Positions 23,074-31,809 are shown, numbered from the stretch's first letter. The stretch: DNA of 39,590 bases from an uncultured Oscillospiraceae bacterium (GCA_905193585.1 CAJJPG010000002.1:1-39590); one strand, 5' to 3'. Numbers and translations are program-made. The notes: a model not told the origin generated them from the sequence alone.

Positions 23074-25434
23074 TTAAGACGCCAATAAATCGAACAGCGT
23101 CAGTTGTTCGTCCAGCGTAATTGTCTCTGTCGGCGTATCGGGCTTTAACAGCTTTAAGTCCGGCTTTTTACCGTTTTTAATCGCCATTTTCTTAAAGGTT
23201 GCCGTTAAATCCTCTACGCTTTCCTTAATACCGTTTACAAGGTCATGGGCAAGCTGAGCCGTCATATCCGTGTTTTGCGACATTGCCGCAAGCCCCTCGT
23301 CGGAGAGCTGTCCTTCTATCATTGTCGCCGCCGCAAGCTTTGAGGACATAAGCTTTAATGCCCTCTGCTGCATGGTATCCTTCCAATAGAACAAATACAC
23401 CTCTATTTTCGGTGCGGTCTGGTTTATTCGCCAGCTTCTGCAGGAAGCCTGCCTTAACACATAAAGGTTAAAGGCAAGGTTGTAGAAAATAAGGGTTGTA
23501 AACTCGTTGAGATCAAGTCCGGTTTGTATCAAAAATGGATTTGTAATAAGCACCTGCATACCCTCATCAAGCTTTTCCTTAACCCATTTTTCCCGTTTTA
23601 CAGGCTCTACACTTTGCTTTAAAATACACGCCTTAATGCCCGAAGCGGATAGGCGTTTGTTCAAAACCTCCTGCGTATCGAGGCGTACCCATGCGGTATA
23701 GACAATTACGTGTTCTCCGCTTTCAGCCTTATGCTTAATAAGCTCCAAAACCTTGTCGAGCTTATCGCTCGGTTCGTTTTCAAGATTTTTCGTAACAAGG
23801 GCGAAATCTGCGGCGCATACAGGCTCGTGACCGTAGGGTTGGTCGGGGCATGCCGTCAGCAGATTAAGATACGGGGATAACAGCTTATTTGCAAGCCGTC
23901 TGTTCTTTCGCATAACGGTTTTAAATTCGTTCTCAATATGCCTGTATTCCTTTTCTATGTTTTCGGACATTTTACAGGCTATCGGAATTTCCTCATAATC
24001 CGGCAGCTCCTTTGCCATATCGTAGAGCGACAGGAAAACGGTGTTTTCCATAAGAAATTTGGAATACACTATCGGGGATATACCGGGCAGGAATTTTTCA
24101 CGAACCTTTCGCGTTCGGCTTTTTGAAGCGGCGTTATACTTCGTCTCGGTCGTTTCAAAAAAGCTTTCCACCACTCCGTACCGCAGGCAAAACAGTCGTG
24201 CGTCTTTGTACTTAAAGCCGTCGGCAAGCATAAGGCGGGGTTTCAGTCTGAAAAGCAGATAAAACATACCCTTTGCGTAGCCGTTGATTAAGGTTGCCGT
24301 CATTGCTATTACCTTTTTCGCCATACCCGCAAGCTCCGCCATAGCTTCGCCCTGCGCGCTTTCTCCGGAATACTCGTGCAGCTCGTCCGCTATATATGCG
24401 TCTATCCTTTTAAACCGATACTTTATATACCCTGACAGAGGATACCGCTTATATGCTCCCTGCGCCGGAAATATACCGTTCGGGTCATCTGAAACTGCCG
24501 CAACCTGTTTTTTCATACCGTCTGTTTTTACCCGTCCCAAATATCTATAGGCGAATTCACGGTGAATATATCCGTAGCCGCCTATTCTTACCCATTCGTT
24601 TTTGGCGGGGTTAAGGCAATCGGGATTAACAGGCTCCCATAAAACGGTTTTGCAGCTTTGGCACTTATGGTTATTTGAGTTTTCCTCGCGGAAGTAAAAG
24701 CTGTCGGCAGGAACGGTATACTGTATTCCGTCTGCCGATTCGGTCATTTCCTGAACGGCGCCGCATACAGGGCATACAAATCCCTTTCTGCGCTTATTCC
24801 ACATAACCGCAGGCTTACGAAGATAACCGTTTCGGGCGCTTTCCTTTGACAGCACCATAAATACAGGCTTATTTGAGGTTTTGTAAAGCTCATACATTCG
24901 GTCAATATCCGTAATGCTTGATACTGCCCTCGCTATACAGTCGGGAACGGTTTCATAAAGCTCACGCACCCACTTTTCAGCCACGTGCGACGGGCAGGTT
25001 ATAACGTTAATACGCGCCCCGCCGCCGAGCGACTTTTGGTAGGCGTACAGTGCCGCCGCACCTATTTTTGTTTTACCAGTGCCGCAGCTTGATACCAGCA
25101 TAGTCATTTTTTCTTTTTCAAGCTGACGTTTAATTGCCTCGGTTCCCGCAAGCTGAGCATCAAACAGCGAATATCCGTTCTTTTTCCGTATATATTCGTT
25201 TACTGCTTTAAGCTCACCGCAGATTTCCTCCCTTGCGGGGTTGAATACCGGAACAAAGCTTGACTGGATTTTCCTTGCTATATCCTTACCGAATGCATTC
25301 AGGTATTGCGTGAAGGTCTGTATTTCACTAAACGCCCCGTCATCGGGTTTTGCGTCAGGAATACATATCTCCCCGTATTTCAGTCCGTCGGTCAGAATAC
25401 GCGCTATTTCCTTTTCTCCGTTTTTAAGGGTCAC
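23074..25434 (-). CDS. Superfamily 2 (SNF2-like) helicase, main open part
   Basis: 786 residues from an internal GTG. Motif I SSCGTGKTKIG (~115-125), motif II DELH (IADELHEYSGE), motif III AMTATLINGY, motif IV HVIVYTAWVR, motif V LITNPFLIQTGLDL, motif VI RQASCRSWRINQ. A four-Cys zinc ribbon (CPVCGAV...HKCQSCKT) is inserted between I and II. All helicase motifs are intact. The reading frame continues upstream to 25941 but is broken there by TAG (25524-25522) and TAA (25620-25618). DNA translocation or replication of the element is the likely role. Confidence 0.85.
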   Translation of the reverse strand: MTLKNGEKEIARILTDGLKYGEICIPDAKPDDGAFSEIQTFTQYLNAFGKDIARKIQSSFVPVFNPAREEICGELKAVNEYIRKKNGYSLFDAQLAGTEAIKRQLEKEKMTMLVSSCGTGKTKIGAAALYAYQKSLGGGARINVITCPSHVAEKWVRELYETVPDCIARAVSSITDIDRMYELYKTSNKPVFMVLSKESARNGYLRKPAVMWNKRRKGFVCPVCGAVQEMTESADGIQYTVPADSFYFREENSNNHKCQSCKTVLWEPVNPDCLNPAKNEWVRIGGYGYIHREFAYRYLGRVKTDGMKKQVAAVSDDPNGIFPAQGAYKRYPLSGYIKYRFKRIDAYIADELHEYSGESAQGEAMAELAGMAKKVIAMTATLINGYAKGMFYLLFRLKPRLMLADGFKYKDARLFCLRYGVVESFFETTETKYNAASKSRTRKVREKFLPGISPIVYSKFLMENTVFLSLYDMAKELPDYEEIPIACKMSENIEKEYRHIENEFKTVMRKNRRLANKLLSPYLNLLTACPDQPYGHEPVCAADFALVTKNLENEPSDKLDKVLELIKHKAESGEHVIVYTAWVRLDTQEVLNKRLSASGIKACILKQSVEPVKREKWVKEKLDEGMQVLITNPFLIQTGLDLNEFTTLIFYNLAFNLYVLRQASCRSWRINQTAPKIEVYLFYWKDTMQQRALKLMSSKLAAATMIEGQLSDEGLAAMSQNTDMTAQLAHDLVNGIKESVEDLTATFKKMAIKNGKKPDLKLLKPDTPTETITLDEQLTLFDLLAS

Positions 25435-25941
25435 CGCATACGCCGAGAATGAAGCGTCCTTACAGAATACGTTAAGCTTTTTAAGAATTTTTCTCGCTTT
25501 AAGCTCGCGTATAAAGTATTCCTACCACTCCGGGATTAGGGGTACGGAAAGCTTGCTGTCAAGCTCGCAAAACAGCTCCGACTCGCATTTGCATAATATA
25601 TAAATATCCTGCGGACTTTATTTATCTGTTTTAATGTTGTCGGTAAGCTTCATTACGCATTCCGCCGAGGTATTCGCAGCCTTAATTCTGCGTTCGTATT
25701 TTCCGCCGAATGAGGTAAGCTCAGTCTCGCAGGTCTCTCCCGGCAGCTTTAATGCAATTTTACTGCCGCTTGTGAGCGCGTCGGACATTGCGAGTACCGT
25801 TTCGGGGTAGCCGCCGAATCTTATGGCTACGAGCTTTTTGTCGCCGCCGAACACCACCGTGTCGGCGTAATCTGTTATACCCACGCCGTATTTTTCATCC
25901 TTCAGCACTATGGGTATAAGGCTTTTGTTGTTTTCGGTGAT
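25435..25941 (-). pseudogene. 5' part of the helicase gene with two in-frame stops and a non-canonical start
   Basis: The frame of the helicase continues without shift from ATC 25941 through GTG 25908. TAA (25620) and TAG (25524) interrupt it; between them it reads QDIYILCKCESELF and LSVPLIPEW. By alignment of the two leaders, GGAG lies 8 bases before the ATC exactly as it lies 8 bases before the ATG of the JAB gene, so the start codon appears to have changed from ATG to ATC. GTG 25908 could start a 96-residue fragment, VLKDEKYGVGITDYADTVVF onwards. Expected gene length without lesions is about 955 codons. Confidence 0.7.
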
Positions 25942-26094
25942 AACACCCTCTCCTTTCTGCCGCCGGCCTTACCGTCTCAAAGAAATTCCGAGTAAAAATG
26001 TAAAAATCTTTTAAAGACGGCAAGACGCAGGCTTTCTTGTGTTACATCCGGTAGGGAAAACGCCCGTTTCGGGTGCAACACTCTATGTAAAAAC

Positions 26095-26138
26095 AAAAAA
26101 GACCGACCTGTCCTGTAAAAATACAGAATGGTCGGTCA
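26095..26138 (-). terminator. Leader terminator 2, right copy
   Basis: GACCGACC/GGTCGGTC stem with inner CTGT/ACAG, then T6 on the minus strand (26100-26095) continuing GTTTTT. Confidence 0.85.
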
Positions 26139-26191
26139 ATTTTGCAATTACCGAATTTAATTGTCGGGCATTTTAGGTTACCCCAAAACGC

Positions 26192-26230
26192 AAAAAAGCC
26201 GGACTTATCCCTTTAAGGGAAAAATCCGAC
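26192..26230 (-). terminator. Leader terminator 1, right copy
   Basis: GTCGGAT...GTCCGGC stem as in the left copy, with T6 at 26197-26192 on the minus strand. Confidence 0.85.
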
Positions 26231-26302
26231 CTGTTTCCTCAAACCAATGTCACAATCCGAAAAGTCAAATTTGACATCACACTCAAACCATGTTACAAGT
26301 TT

Positions 26303-26331
26303 ATTATATATGATGAAGGGTGGGTTGTCAA
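26303..26331 (-). promoter_or_regulatory. Consensus promoter of the right (-) operon
   Basis: Minus strand TTGACA (26331-26326), 17-bp spacer, TATAAT (26308-26303). Spacer nearly identical to that of the left promoter. Confidence 0.9.
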
Positions 26332-26400
26332 GTTGTAAATATGCCTGATAAAAGGTAGGGTGCAAGTTTATATATTATAATAGTTTTTATCATCAAGTAT

Positions 26401-26889
26401 TTATACATTACCGAAACGATCTACGGAGTATATATGGTAGTTAAGACTCGGATCTTGAACTTTGCAATGGCAGGCAACCGTAGATGCAATTTGTTTCTCA
26501 ACGTTGCCCTCAACGGCAAAAACACGGTAATAGCAGTGATTTTTGTCAGAAACGGGCTTCCATTTAAGAATTGACCCATCGCAGGCTGTTATTTCGGCGC
26601 ACACCGAATTACTCTTTTCTTCGTAATCGTTGGTGATAATTATAACACTTTTTGCCGGCATAGAAAGTTTGAGTGAAGAACCATTTAGCTTAACTGTTTC
26701 CGACAGAGCCTGCAAATCTCCAAATTGATTTATTGGAGGATTGCTCTCAAGATAACGGTAAACACGGAAAGACTCTTTGCCGGATTTTGGAAGTTGAATT
26801 GTAACAGCCTCTTCGTTATCAAGCCGACTTGACACAATATGTTGAAATCCATTGATAATCACCCGATACATAGGTGGAAAAGGTCTCAC
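26401..26889 (-). pseudogene. C-terminal fragment of a glycoside-hydrolase-like protein
   Basis: 162 residues, beginning at a GTG right after a stop codon. Beta-rich sequence VTIQLPKSGKESFRVYRYLE, LKLSMPAKSVIIITNDY looks like the C-terminal beta-sandwich of clan-A glycosidases (GH39/GH30-like). A fibronectin-like tail KWKPVSDKNHCYYRVFAVEG follows. No catalytic domain is present, so the gene is 5'-truncated; the break is on the side away from the element. GH assignment is tentative. Bases 26332-26400 to its left hold no gene, only a weak TGATAAAA/TTTTATCA inverted repeat. Confidence 0.5.
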
Positions 26890-26931
26890 CTACATGCCCG
26901 CTTTGCTTTATTTTTCCCACTGTTTGCGAAA

Positions 26932-26969
26932 ACAAAAATTTTAACCCCGAATCTTACTTAAAATTCGGG
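26932..26969 (-). terminator. Intrinsic terminator after the AraC gene
   Basis: CCCGAAT/ATTCGGG stem (26969-26946) followed by a T-rich run on the minus strand (26942-26932). Confidence 0.7.
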
Positions 26970-26985
26970 ATTATTCGACAGGCTG

Positions 26986-27022
26986 AACAAATCCGTCGGA
27001 TTACTCGTCCGACGGATTTGTT
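26986..27022. terminator. Hairpin overlapping the AraC stop codon
   Basis: Perfect 15-bp inverted repeat AACAAATCCGTCGGA / TCCGACGGATTTGTT with a 7-nt loop that contains the stop codon. T-run follows on the plus strand, so it would stop rightward transcription and may stabilise the araC mRNA end. Confidence 0.7.
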
Positions 27023-27924
27023 TTTGAATAGTTGACATATTCGGTTGGAGTCATACCGGTAAATTTTCTGAACATTTTTGAAAAGTGGTAAATATTACAA
27101 AATCCTGTCATTTCGGCAACCTGTGTTACCGAAATTTTTTTTGTATATAAAAGCACCTTTGCCTGATTTATTCTGGATTTCATCAAATAATTAAATATGT
27201 TTTCCCCGGTTATTGTTTTAAAACGCCGATTCATATGGTCAAAGCTGTAACCAAATTCGGTTTCAAGATCCTTCCCCGTCAGATGCTTTTCCATATTGCT
27301 GTCAATATATTCGATTATCTTTCTGGCGGTGCCTTCGTTAAAAACATGAGTGTTATTTGGATTTGCTTCCGAGCAGGAAAGGTAAAGGCGGTAAAATAAT
27401 TCGGCTGCTTTTAAATTTGAATTAAAATTATAAAATTCGGATTTGACCGTAAATCTGTTAACCTTACCTTCTTTAAGGCAGCTTTTTATTTGTTTAAGAT
27501 AAGGCGAGCCGTTAATATTGAAATGCTTTGGAATGATGAGCTTATTGAATACATCTGTTGAAATATCTTTATCATAAAGATTGCTGCGTAAAAAAAATTG
27601 CTGAGACGCAGTATAATATTCCTTTACCTGCTCGCTTGTCATCGAAATGCTGCTTAATTCATCAAAAAAATGAAGGTAATAATACTTACATTCGGTTATT
27701 TTAAGCGGCTTTTGAAATTCACCGAATGAAAATACATGAACATCCCCCGGATACATTTCAACCGTTTTTCCGCCGCTTTCGAGGAACAGGCTGCCTTCGG
27801 TCAAAATATATATAACTGTTTCATTAAGGGTTCTTGTAACATGCGGTCTTCCGCCGTATAGGTGTTCTTCTGACATAAGCTTTACGTGAGGTATTGAACA
27901 GGTTGAGAACTTATAGTATATCAT
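27001..27924 (-). CDS. AraC-family transcriptional regulator
   Basis: 307 residues from ATG 27924 (GGAGGG 7 bases upstream; an in-frame ATG at 27972 lies within the promoter). N-terminal cupin-like sensor domain (residues ~5-120, SLFLESGGKTVEMYPGDVHVF). C-terminal double HTH ~205-300: LTGKDLETEFGYSFDHMNRRFK and ISVTQVAEMTGFCNIYHFSKMFRKFTGMTPTEY split over the second. Divergent from the sugar operon and presumably its sugar-responsive activator. Confidence 0.9.
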   Translation of the reverse strand: MIYYKFSTCSIPHVKLMSEEHLYGGRPHVTRTLNETVIYILTEGSLFLESGGKTVEMYPGDVHVFSFGEFQKPLKITECKYYYLHFFDELSSISMTSEQVKEYYTASQQFFLRSNLYDKDISTDVFNKLIIPKHFNINGSPYLKQIKSCLKEGKVNRFTVKSEFYNFNSNLKAAELFYRLYLSCSEANPNNTHVFNEGTARKIIEYIDSNMEKHLTGKDLETEFGYSFDHMNRRFKTITGENIFNYLMKSRINQAKVLLYTKKISVTQVAEMTGFCNIYHFSKMFRKFTGMTPTEYVNYSKTNPSDE

Positions 27925-27943
27925 TGCTTTTCCCTCCGCAATC

Positions 27944-27972
27944 ATTTTACTGTATAAAACATAAATTTGCAA
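27944..27972 (-). promoter_or_regulatory. Promoter of the AraC gene
   Basis: Minus strand TTGCAA (27972-27967), 17-bp spacer, TAAAAT (27949-27944). Confidence 0.65.
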
Positions 27973-27990
27973 GGGAAATTTATGTTATAG

Positions 27991-28050
27991 CGATATTATA
28001 ATTTTAAAATCGGCTTTATATATCGGTTTAACACATTTATTTTTTATACT
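27991..28050 (+). promoter_or_regulatory. Candidate activator-dependent promoter and operator of the sugar operon
   Basis: CGATAT (27991) and ATATCG (28019-28024) form an inverted pair, and ATCGG occurs twice in this stretch. TATACT (28045-28050) is a plausible -10 but no -35 stands at the right distance, as expected for an AraC-activated promoter. Weak evidence. Confidence 0.35.
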
Positions 28051-28092
28051 TTAGACGATAAAATTAAAATTAAGCTTACGGGGGTGAGAGGT

Positions 28093-28410
28093 GTGGAAAA
28101 ATACGCTTGGAAGGCAAGAGTCGCAGAGGGCAAAACCGAGGAATACCGCAGACGGCATAATGAAATATGGGATGAAATGGTAAGGGTGCTCAAGGACGCG
28201 GGAATTTGCAATTACACTATCTGGCTTTCGGGCAATGAGCTTTTCGGATATTACGAATGTGAAAAAGGCATTGAATACGCCGTAAAGGTTCAAGCAGAAA
28301 GTCCTACGGTTAAAAAATGGGATAAGTATATGGAGGATATACTCATTATGGAAAAGGATCCCGTAACCGGCGCACAGCCGGCACTTATAAAGGTTTTTGA
28401 ACTTGATTAG
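28093..28410 (+). CDS. rhaM: L-rhamnose mutarotase (RhaM) family protein
   Basis: 105 residues. KYAWKARVAEGKTEEYRRRHNEIWDEM, NYTIWLSGNELFGYYE and VKKWDKYMEDI follow the RhaM (DUF718) pattern, including the conserved His (RRRHNEIW), Tyr and Trp residues. It interconverts alpha and beta anomers of L-rhamnose or related 6-deoxyhexoses. GTG 28093 is chosen because GGGGGTGA lies 6 bases before it and the family starts at (M)xKYAWK. First gene of the operon. Confidence 0.85.
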   Translation: MEKYAWKARVAEGKTEEYRRRHNEIWDEMVRVLKDAGICNYTIWLSGNELFGYYECEKGIEYAVKVQAESPTVKKWDKYMEDILIMEKDPVTGAQPALIKVFELD

Positions 28411-28421
28411 GAGGAAAAAGT

Positions 28422-29474
28422 ATGGCAAGGGTTAAAATTGATGAACTTATGCGCTTCAGCGAGGAGGTTCTTGTTAAAAGCGGGCTGACAAAGGAAAATG
28501 CCAAGGCCGTAGCGGAAACGCTTGTTACTACCGATACATTCGGAGTATTATCTCACGGAACCAAGAATTTGTACGGTTATATTCAAAAAATGCACGCGGG
28601 CGGACTTAACGCTTCTGCGGTTCCTACCGTTGAAAAGGATGGCCCTGCTTGGGGAATAGTGAACGGCAATGCGGCGATAGGTATGCTTACAGCGGATTTT
28701 GCAATGAAAAAGGCGATAGAGAAAGCAAAAAATACGGGGATTGCCTATGTCGGCGTATATAACAGCTGTCATTTCGGAGCAGCCGGTTATTATGCAAATA
28801 TGGCGGCGAAGGCAGGAATGATAGGCCTTTCAATGAGCAACGGAGACCCTGTAATGGCAGTTCCTAACAGCAGCGGCGTTGTAATAGGAAACAATCCGTT
28901 TGCATTTGCCGCTCCGCTTAAAAACGGAAAATCCGTATTTTTGGATATAGCGCTCAGCAATGTTGCGGCGCTTAAGGTGGTTATGGCTAAGGAAAAGGGA
29001 ATAACCGTGCCCGACGGCTGGCTTGTGGATAAGGACGGCAAGCCCACAAATGACCCGAGCGGATTCCCGCAAAGCTCTTATTTACAGCCGATGGCGGCGC
29101 ACAAGGGCTACGGATTTGCGGTGCTTGTTGAAATTTTGGCTTCTGTGCTTACAGGTGCCGGAATGCTTAGTGAAATTACAAGCTGGAATCTTGATTTGCC
29201 GAGCAAAAACAAGGTGGGACACGCATTTATAGCGATAGATATTGCGCAAATTACAGATAAGGAAATTTTCTTTGACCGTATGGAGCGTATGGTTGCCGAG
29301 CTTAAAAATGCACCGAAGGCAAAGGGCGCGGAAAAGATATTCGTCCCCGGCGAAATGGATTGGGACAAGAGAGAAAAGGCGCTTGCAGCGGGCGAAATAG
29401 AGGTTACCGATGTTATGGCTGAAAATTACAGAAAGCTTTCCGAGCTTACAGGTACTGAAATAAATATTTATTAA
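28422..29474 (+). CDS. Ldh-family (malate/L-lactate/ureidoglycolate-type) dehydrogenase
   Basis: 350 residues. VLSHGTKNLYGYIQKMHAGG, SCHFGAAGYYANMAAKAGMIG, IGNNPFAFAAP and PMAAHKGYGFAVLVEIL are signatures of this NAD(P)-dependent oxidoreductase family, with the conserved His in VLSHG and HFG. Members reduce 2-oxoacids or oxidise hydroxy acids (YiaK, AllD, ComC types). Start preceded by AGGAGGAAAAAGT. Substrate cannot be set from sequence; it probably handles a hydroxy/keto acid of the pathway. Confidence 0.88.
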   Translation: MARVKIDELMRFSEEVLVKSGLTKENAKAVAETLVTTDTFGVLSHGTKNLYGYIQKMHAGGLNASAVPTVEKDGPAWGIVNGNAAIGMLTADFAMKKAIEKAKNTGIAYVGVYNSCHFGAAGYYANMAAKAGMIGLSMSNGDPVMAVPNSSGVVIGNNPFAFAAPLKNGKSVFLDIALSNVAALKVVMAKEKGITVPDGWLVDKDGKPTNDPSGFPQSSYLQPMAAHKGYGFAVLVEILASVLTGAGMLSEITSWNLDLPSKNKVGHAFIAIDIAQITDKEIFFDRMERMVAELKNAPKAKGAEKIFVPGEMDWDKREKALAAGEIEVTDVMAENYRKLSELTGTEINIY

Positions 29475-29488
29475 GGAGATACATAAAA

Positions 29489-30145
29489 ATGGAAAAGACA
29501 ATGTACGGTATTTTAAAGACAACGGGAATTTGCCCCATAATGGTTGCGCCCGAGCTTTCATTTGCGGCTGACGCGGCACACGCTCTTGCAGAGGGCGGAC
29601 TTCCCGTGTGTGAGGTTTTGCTGCACCGCGACGACGACTCTTTGAACAGAATTAAGAGCATAGCAAAGAACGCTCCCGAAGTAATTGTAGGCGCAGGCTC
29701 CGTAATTTCACTTCGCGATGCCGAAGAGGCTATGGAGGCAGGCGCAAAATTCTTTGTGGCTCCCGGACTTGTTCCCGAGGTTGTGGAGTTTGCTATGAAA
29801 AAGAATATGCCCATTTTACCGGGATGTGTTACGGCAAGCGATATTTCAATAGCGCTAAATTACGGAATTAACATTTTAAAATTTTTCCCGATTTACCAGC
29901 TTGACGGTGCGGAAACCTTAGCTCAGTATCACGGCGGACCGTTCGGCAAGGTTGAATGGGTAGTTACCGGCGGACTTAACGGCAAGAATTTCCTTCCTTT
30001 TGCGGGTATTGATTATGTTTTGGCTTCCGGCGGCGATTGGATGTTTGCAGAAAACAACGCGGTTAATGATAAAAATTACGAGCAAATAGTAAATAATACC
30101 CGCAAAACAATTAACGACGTGCTTGAAGTTCGCCGTAAAAAATAA
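29489..30145 (+). CDS. eda: KDPG/KHG aldolase family (Eda-like)
   Basis: 218 residues, family length. GGLPVCEVLLHRDD, VGAGSVISLRDAEEAMEAGAKFFVAPG, LPGCVTASDI and ILKFFPIYQLDGAETL, with the Schiff-base lysine in KFFP. Cleaves 2-keto-3-deoxy-acid(-6-phosphate)s to pyruvate plus an aldehyde. Typical KFFPAE is here KFFPIY, which may reflect another substrate. Start ATG after AAGGAG. Confidence 0.88.
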   Translation: MEKTMYGILKTTGICPIMVAPELSFAADAAHALAEGGLPVCEVLLHRDDDSLNRIKSIAKNAPEVIVGAGSVISLRDAEEAMEAGAKFFVAPGLVPEVVEFAMKKNMPILPGCVTASDISIALNYGINILKFFPIYQLDGAETLAQYHGGPFGKVEWVVTGGLNGKNFLPFAGIDYVLASGGDWMFAENNAVNDKNYEQIVNNTRKTINDVLEVRRKK

Positions 30146-30162
30146 GTAAGGGAGTAATTAGG

Positions 30163-30945
30163 TTGGCAGATACGGTTAAATTTGATTTTTCCGACAAAAC
30201 GGTAATTGTTACCGGAGCAGAGCGCGGAATCGGTCTTGAAATTGCAAAGGGCTTTGCCAAATGCGGCGCCGACATTATTATAGCCGGAATTATGGATGAA
30301 GAATTTCCAAATGCGGAAAAGCAAATAAAAGAATCGGGCGCGGAATGCACCTGTATACATACGGATATATCCGATGAAAATTCGGTAAAAAATCTTGTCG
30401 TCGAAGTGACGGAAAAATACGGTCGCATAGATATTCTCGTAAACAATGCGGGAATAAACAAATTGGCTCTGGCAGAGGAAATGCCGCTTGAAGTATGGCA
30501 GAAAGTTATAGGTGTAAACTTTACGGGTACCTTTCTTATGTGCCGTGAGGTAGGCAGTGTAATGCTCGGTCAGGGCGGAGGAAATATCGTTAATATCGCC
30601 TCTATGTCGGGGCTTATCGTAAATCCGCTGCCACAGACGCAGTGCGCGTATAACAGCTCTAAGGCAGGCGTTATAATGCTGACCAAATGTCTTGCAAACG
30701 AATGGGCGGAGCGCGGAATACGGGTTAACGCAATAGCGCCCGGCTTTACAAATACTCCGCTTACAAAAAAACGGCTTGAAACCCCGAATGACCCGGCGGT
30801 AAAAAAGTGGATCGGCGGAACACCCATGGGTCGTGTTGCCGTTCCCGAGGAAATGGTAGGACTGGCACTTTACTATGCAAGCGATTTATCAAGCTTCACC
30901 ACCGGTACCTGTATGCCGATAGACGGCGGATATACCTGTTTATGA
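30163..30945 (+). CDS. Short-chain dehydrogenase/reductase (SDR)
   Basis: 260 residues. Nucleotide-binding TGAERGIGLEIAKG, NNAG (VNNAGINKLAL), catalytic Ser in IASMSG and YNSSKAG (Y-x3-K), C-terminal PIDGGYTCL. Classic SDR; in sugar operons it usually oxidises a sugar or aldonate or reduces a keto acid. Starts at TTG 30163 with GGGAG 9 bases upstream. Confidence 0.9.
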   Translation: MADTVKFDFSDKTVIVTGAERGIGLEIAKGFAKCGADIIIAGIMDEEFPNAEKQIKESGAECTCIHTDISDENSVKNLVVEVTEKYGRIDILVNNAGINKLALAEEMPLEVWQKVIGVNFTGTFLMCREVGSVMLGQGGGNIVNIASMSGLIVNPLPQTQCAYNSSKAGVIMLTKCLANEWAERGIRVNAIAPGFTNTPLTKKRLETPNDPAVKKWIGGTPMGRVAVPEEMVGLALYYASDLSSFTTGTCMPIDGGYTCL

Positions 30946-30960
30946 TGAGGAGAAAAAGAA

Positions 30961-31809
30961 ATGAAATCATTAACCGATACTTTTAAACTGTATAACGGTG
31001 TTGAGATACCCTGCGTAGGACTCGGCACTTGGCAATCTACCGATGAAACTGCAAAAAACGCTGTTTTGTCGGCGCTGTCTCTCGGCTATCGCCTTATAGA
31101 TACCGCCGCCGCATACGGAAACGAGCGCGGAGTGGGAGCGGGCGTGAATGCAAGCGGACTCAAAAGAGAAGAAATATTCGTAACCAGTAAGCTTAGAAAC
31201 GCGCACCACGGATACAAAGCCACATTGGAGGCATTTGAGGGCACAATGGAGCGCCTGGGACTTGAATATCTTGATTTGTACCTTATACATTGGCCGAATC
31301 CGGTTCAGTTCCGTACGCATTGGGAAGAGTCAACCGCAGGAACTTGGGCGGCTTTTGAGGAGCTTTATAAGGCAGGTAAAATCAGGGCGATAGGTATAAG
31401 CAATTTTATGCCGCATCATATTGAAACGCTTATGAAAACGGCAACGGTTAAGCCTATGGTAAATCAGTTAAAGCTTTGCCCCGGCATTACTCAGCCCGAG
31501 ATTGTAAAATACTGCAGCGAAAACGGTATACTTGTCGAGGCTTACAGTCCGTTCGGTACGGGAACCGTTTTTGCCAATGATGAAATGAAAAGGCTTTCCG
31601 CAAAATACGGCAAATCGATAGGGCAAATATGCCTTAAATGGAGCCTGCAAATGGGATTTTTGCCGCTTCCGAAATCGGCAAACCCGATGCGTATAAAAGA
31701 AAACGCCGATATTTTTGATTTCACGCTTTCTTCTGAAGATATGGACATAATCGCAGGTCTTAGGGGCAGCTGCGGCGAGGCGCCCGACCCTGACAGCATT
31801 TTGTTTTAA
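30961..31809 (+). CDS. Aldo/keto reductase
   Basis: 282 residues. GVEIPCVGLGTWQS, LIDTAAAYGNERGVG (Asp and Tyr of the tetrad), FVTSKLRNAHHG (Lys), LIHWPNP (His), IGISNFM and LPLPKSANPMRIKENADIFDF. All catalytic tetrad residues are present. Reduces a sugar aldehyde or oxidises an alcohol with NAD(P)H. Start has GATGAGGAGAAAAAG upstream. Confidence 0.9.
   Translation: MKSLTDTFKLYNGVEIPCVGLGTWQSTDETAKNAVLSALSLGYRLIDTAAAYGNERGVGAGVNASGLKREEIFVTSKLRNAHHGYKATLEAFEGTMERLGLEYLDLYLIHWPNPVQFRTHWEESTAGTWAAFEELYKAGKIRAIGISNFMPHHIETLMKTATVKPMVNQLKLCPGITQPEIVKYCSENGILVEAYSPFGTGTVFANDEMKRLSAKYGKSIGQICLKWSLQMGFLPLPKSANPMRIKENADIFDFTLSSEDMDIIAGLRGSCGEAPDPDSILF

Larger units (their letters stand above)
25942..26296 (-). 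ncRNA. Structured leader RNA of the right operon (copy 2 of the duplicated leader)
   Basis: Same element order as the left copy: GGTTTGAG, hairpin (ATGTCA/TGACAT, 26247-26277), GGTTTGAG, terminator 1, GNRA-type hairpin (GTAA loop, 26191-26168), the identical 39-nt block (26168-26130), terminator 2, and hairpin CTTGCCGTCT/AGACGGTAAG (26024-26015/25977-25968), then AAAGGAG. The last hairpin has seven of its ten base pairs changed relative to the left copy, yet stays paired (one G-U). An extra ~40-nt hairpin (GTGTT/AACAC) after terminator 2 is absent from the left copy. Confidence 0.8.

Noticed and set aside
28001..28092. tRNA or riboswitch in the AraC/operon intergenic region
   Set aside because: The stretch is short and AT-rich with no cloverleaf or known aptamer pattern; promoter and operator explain it better.
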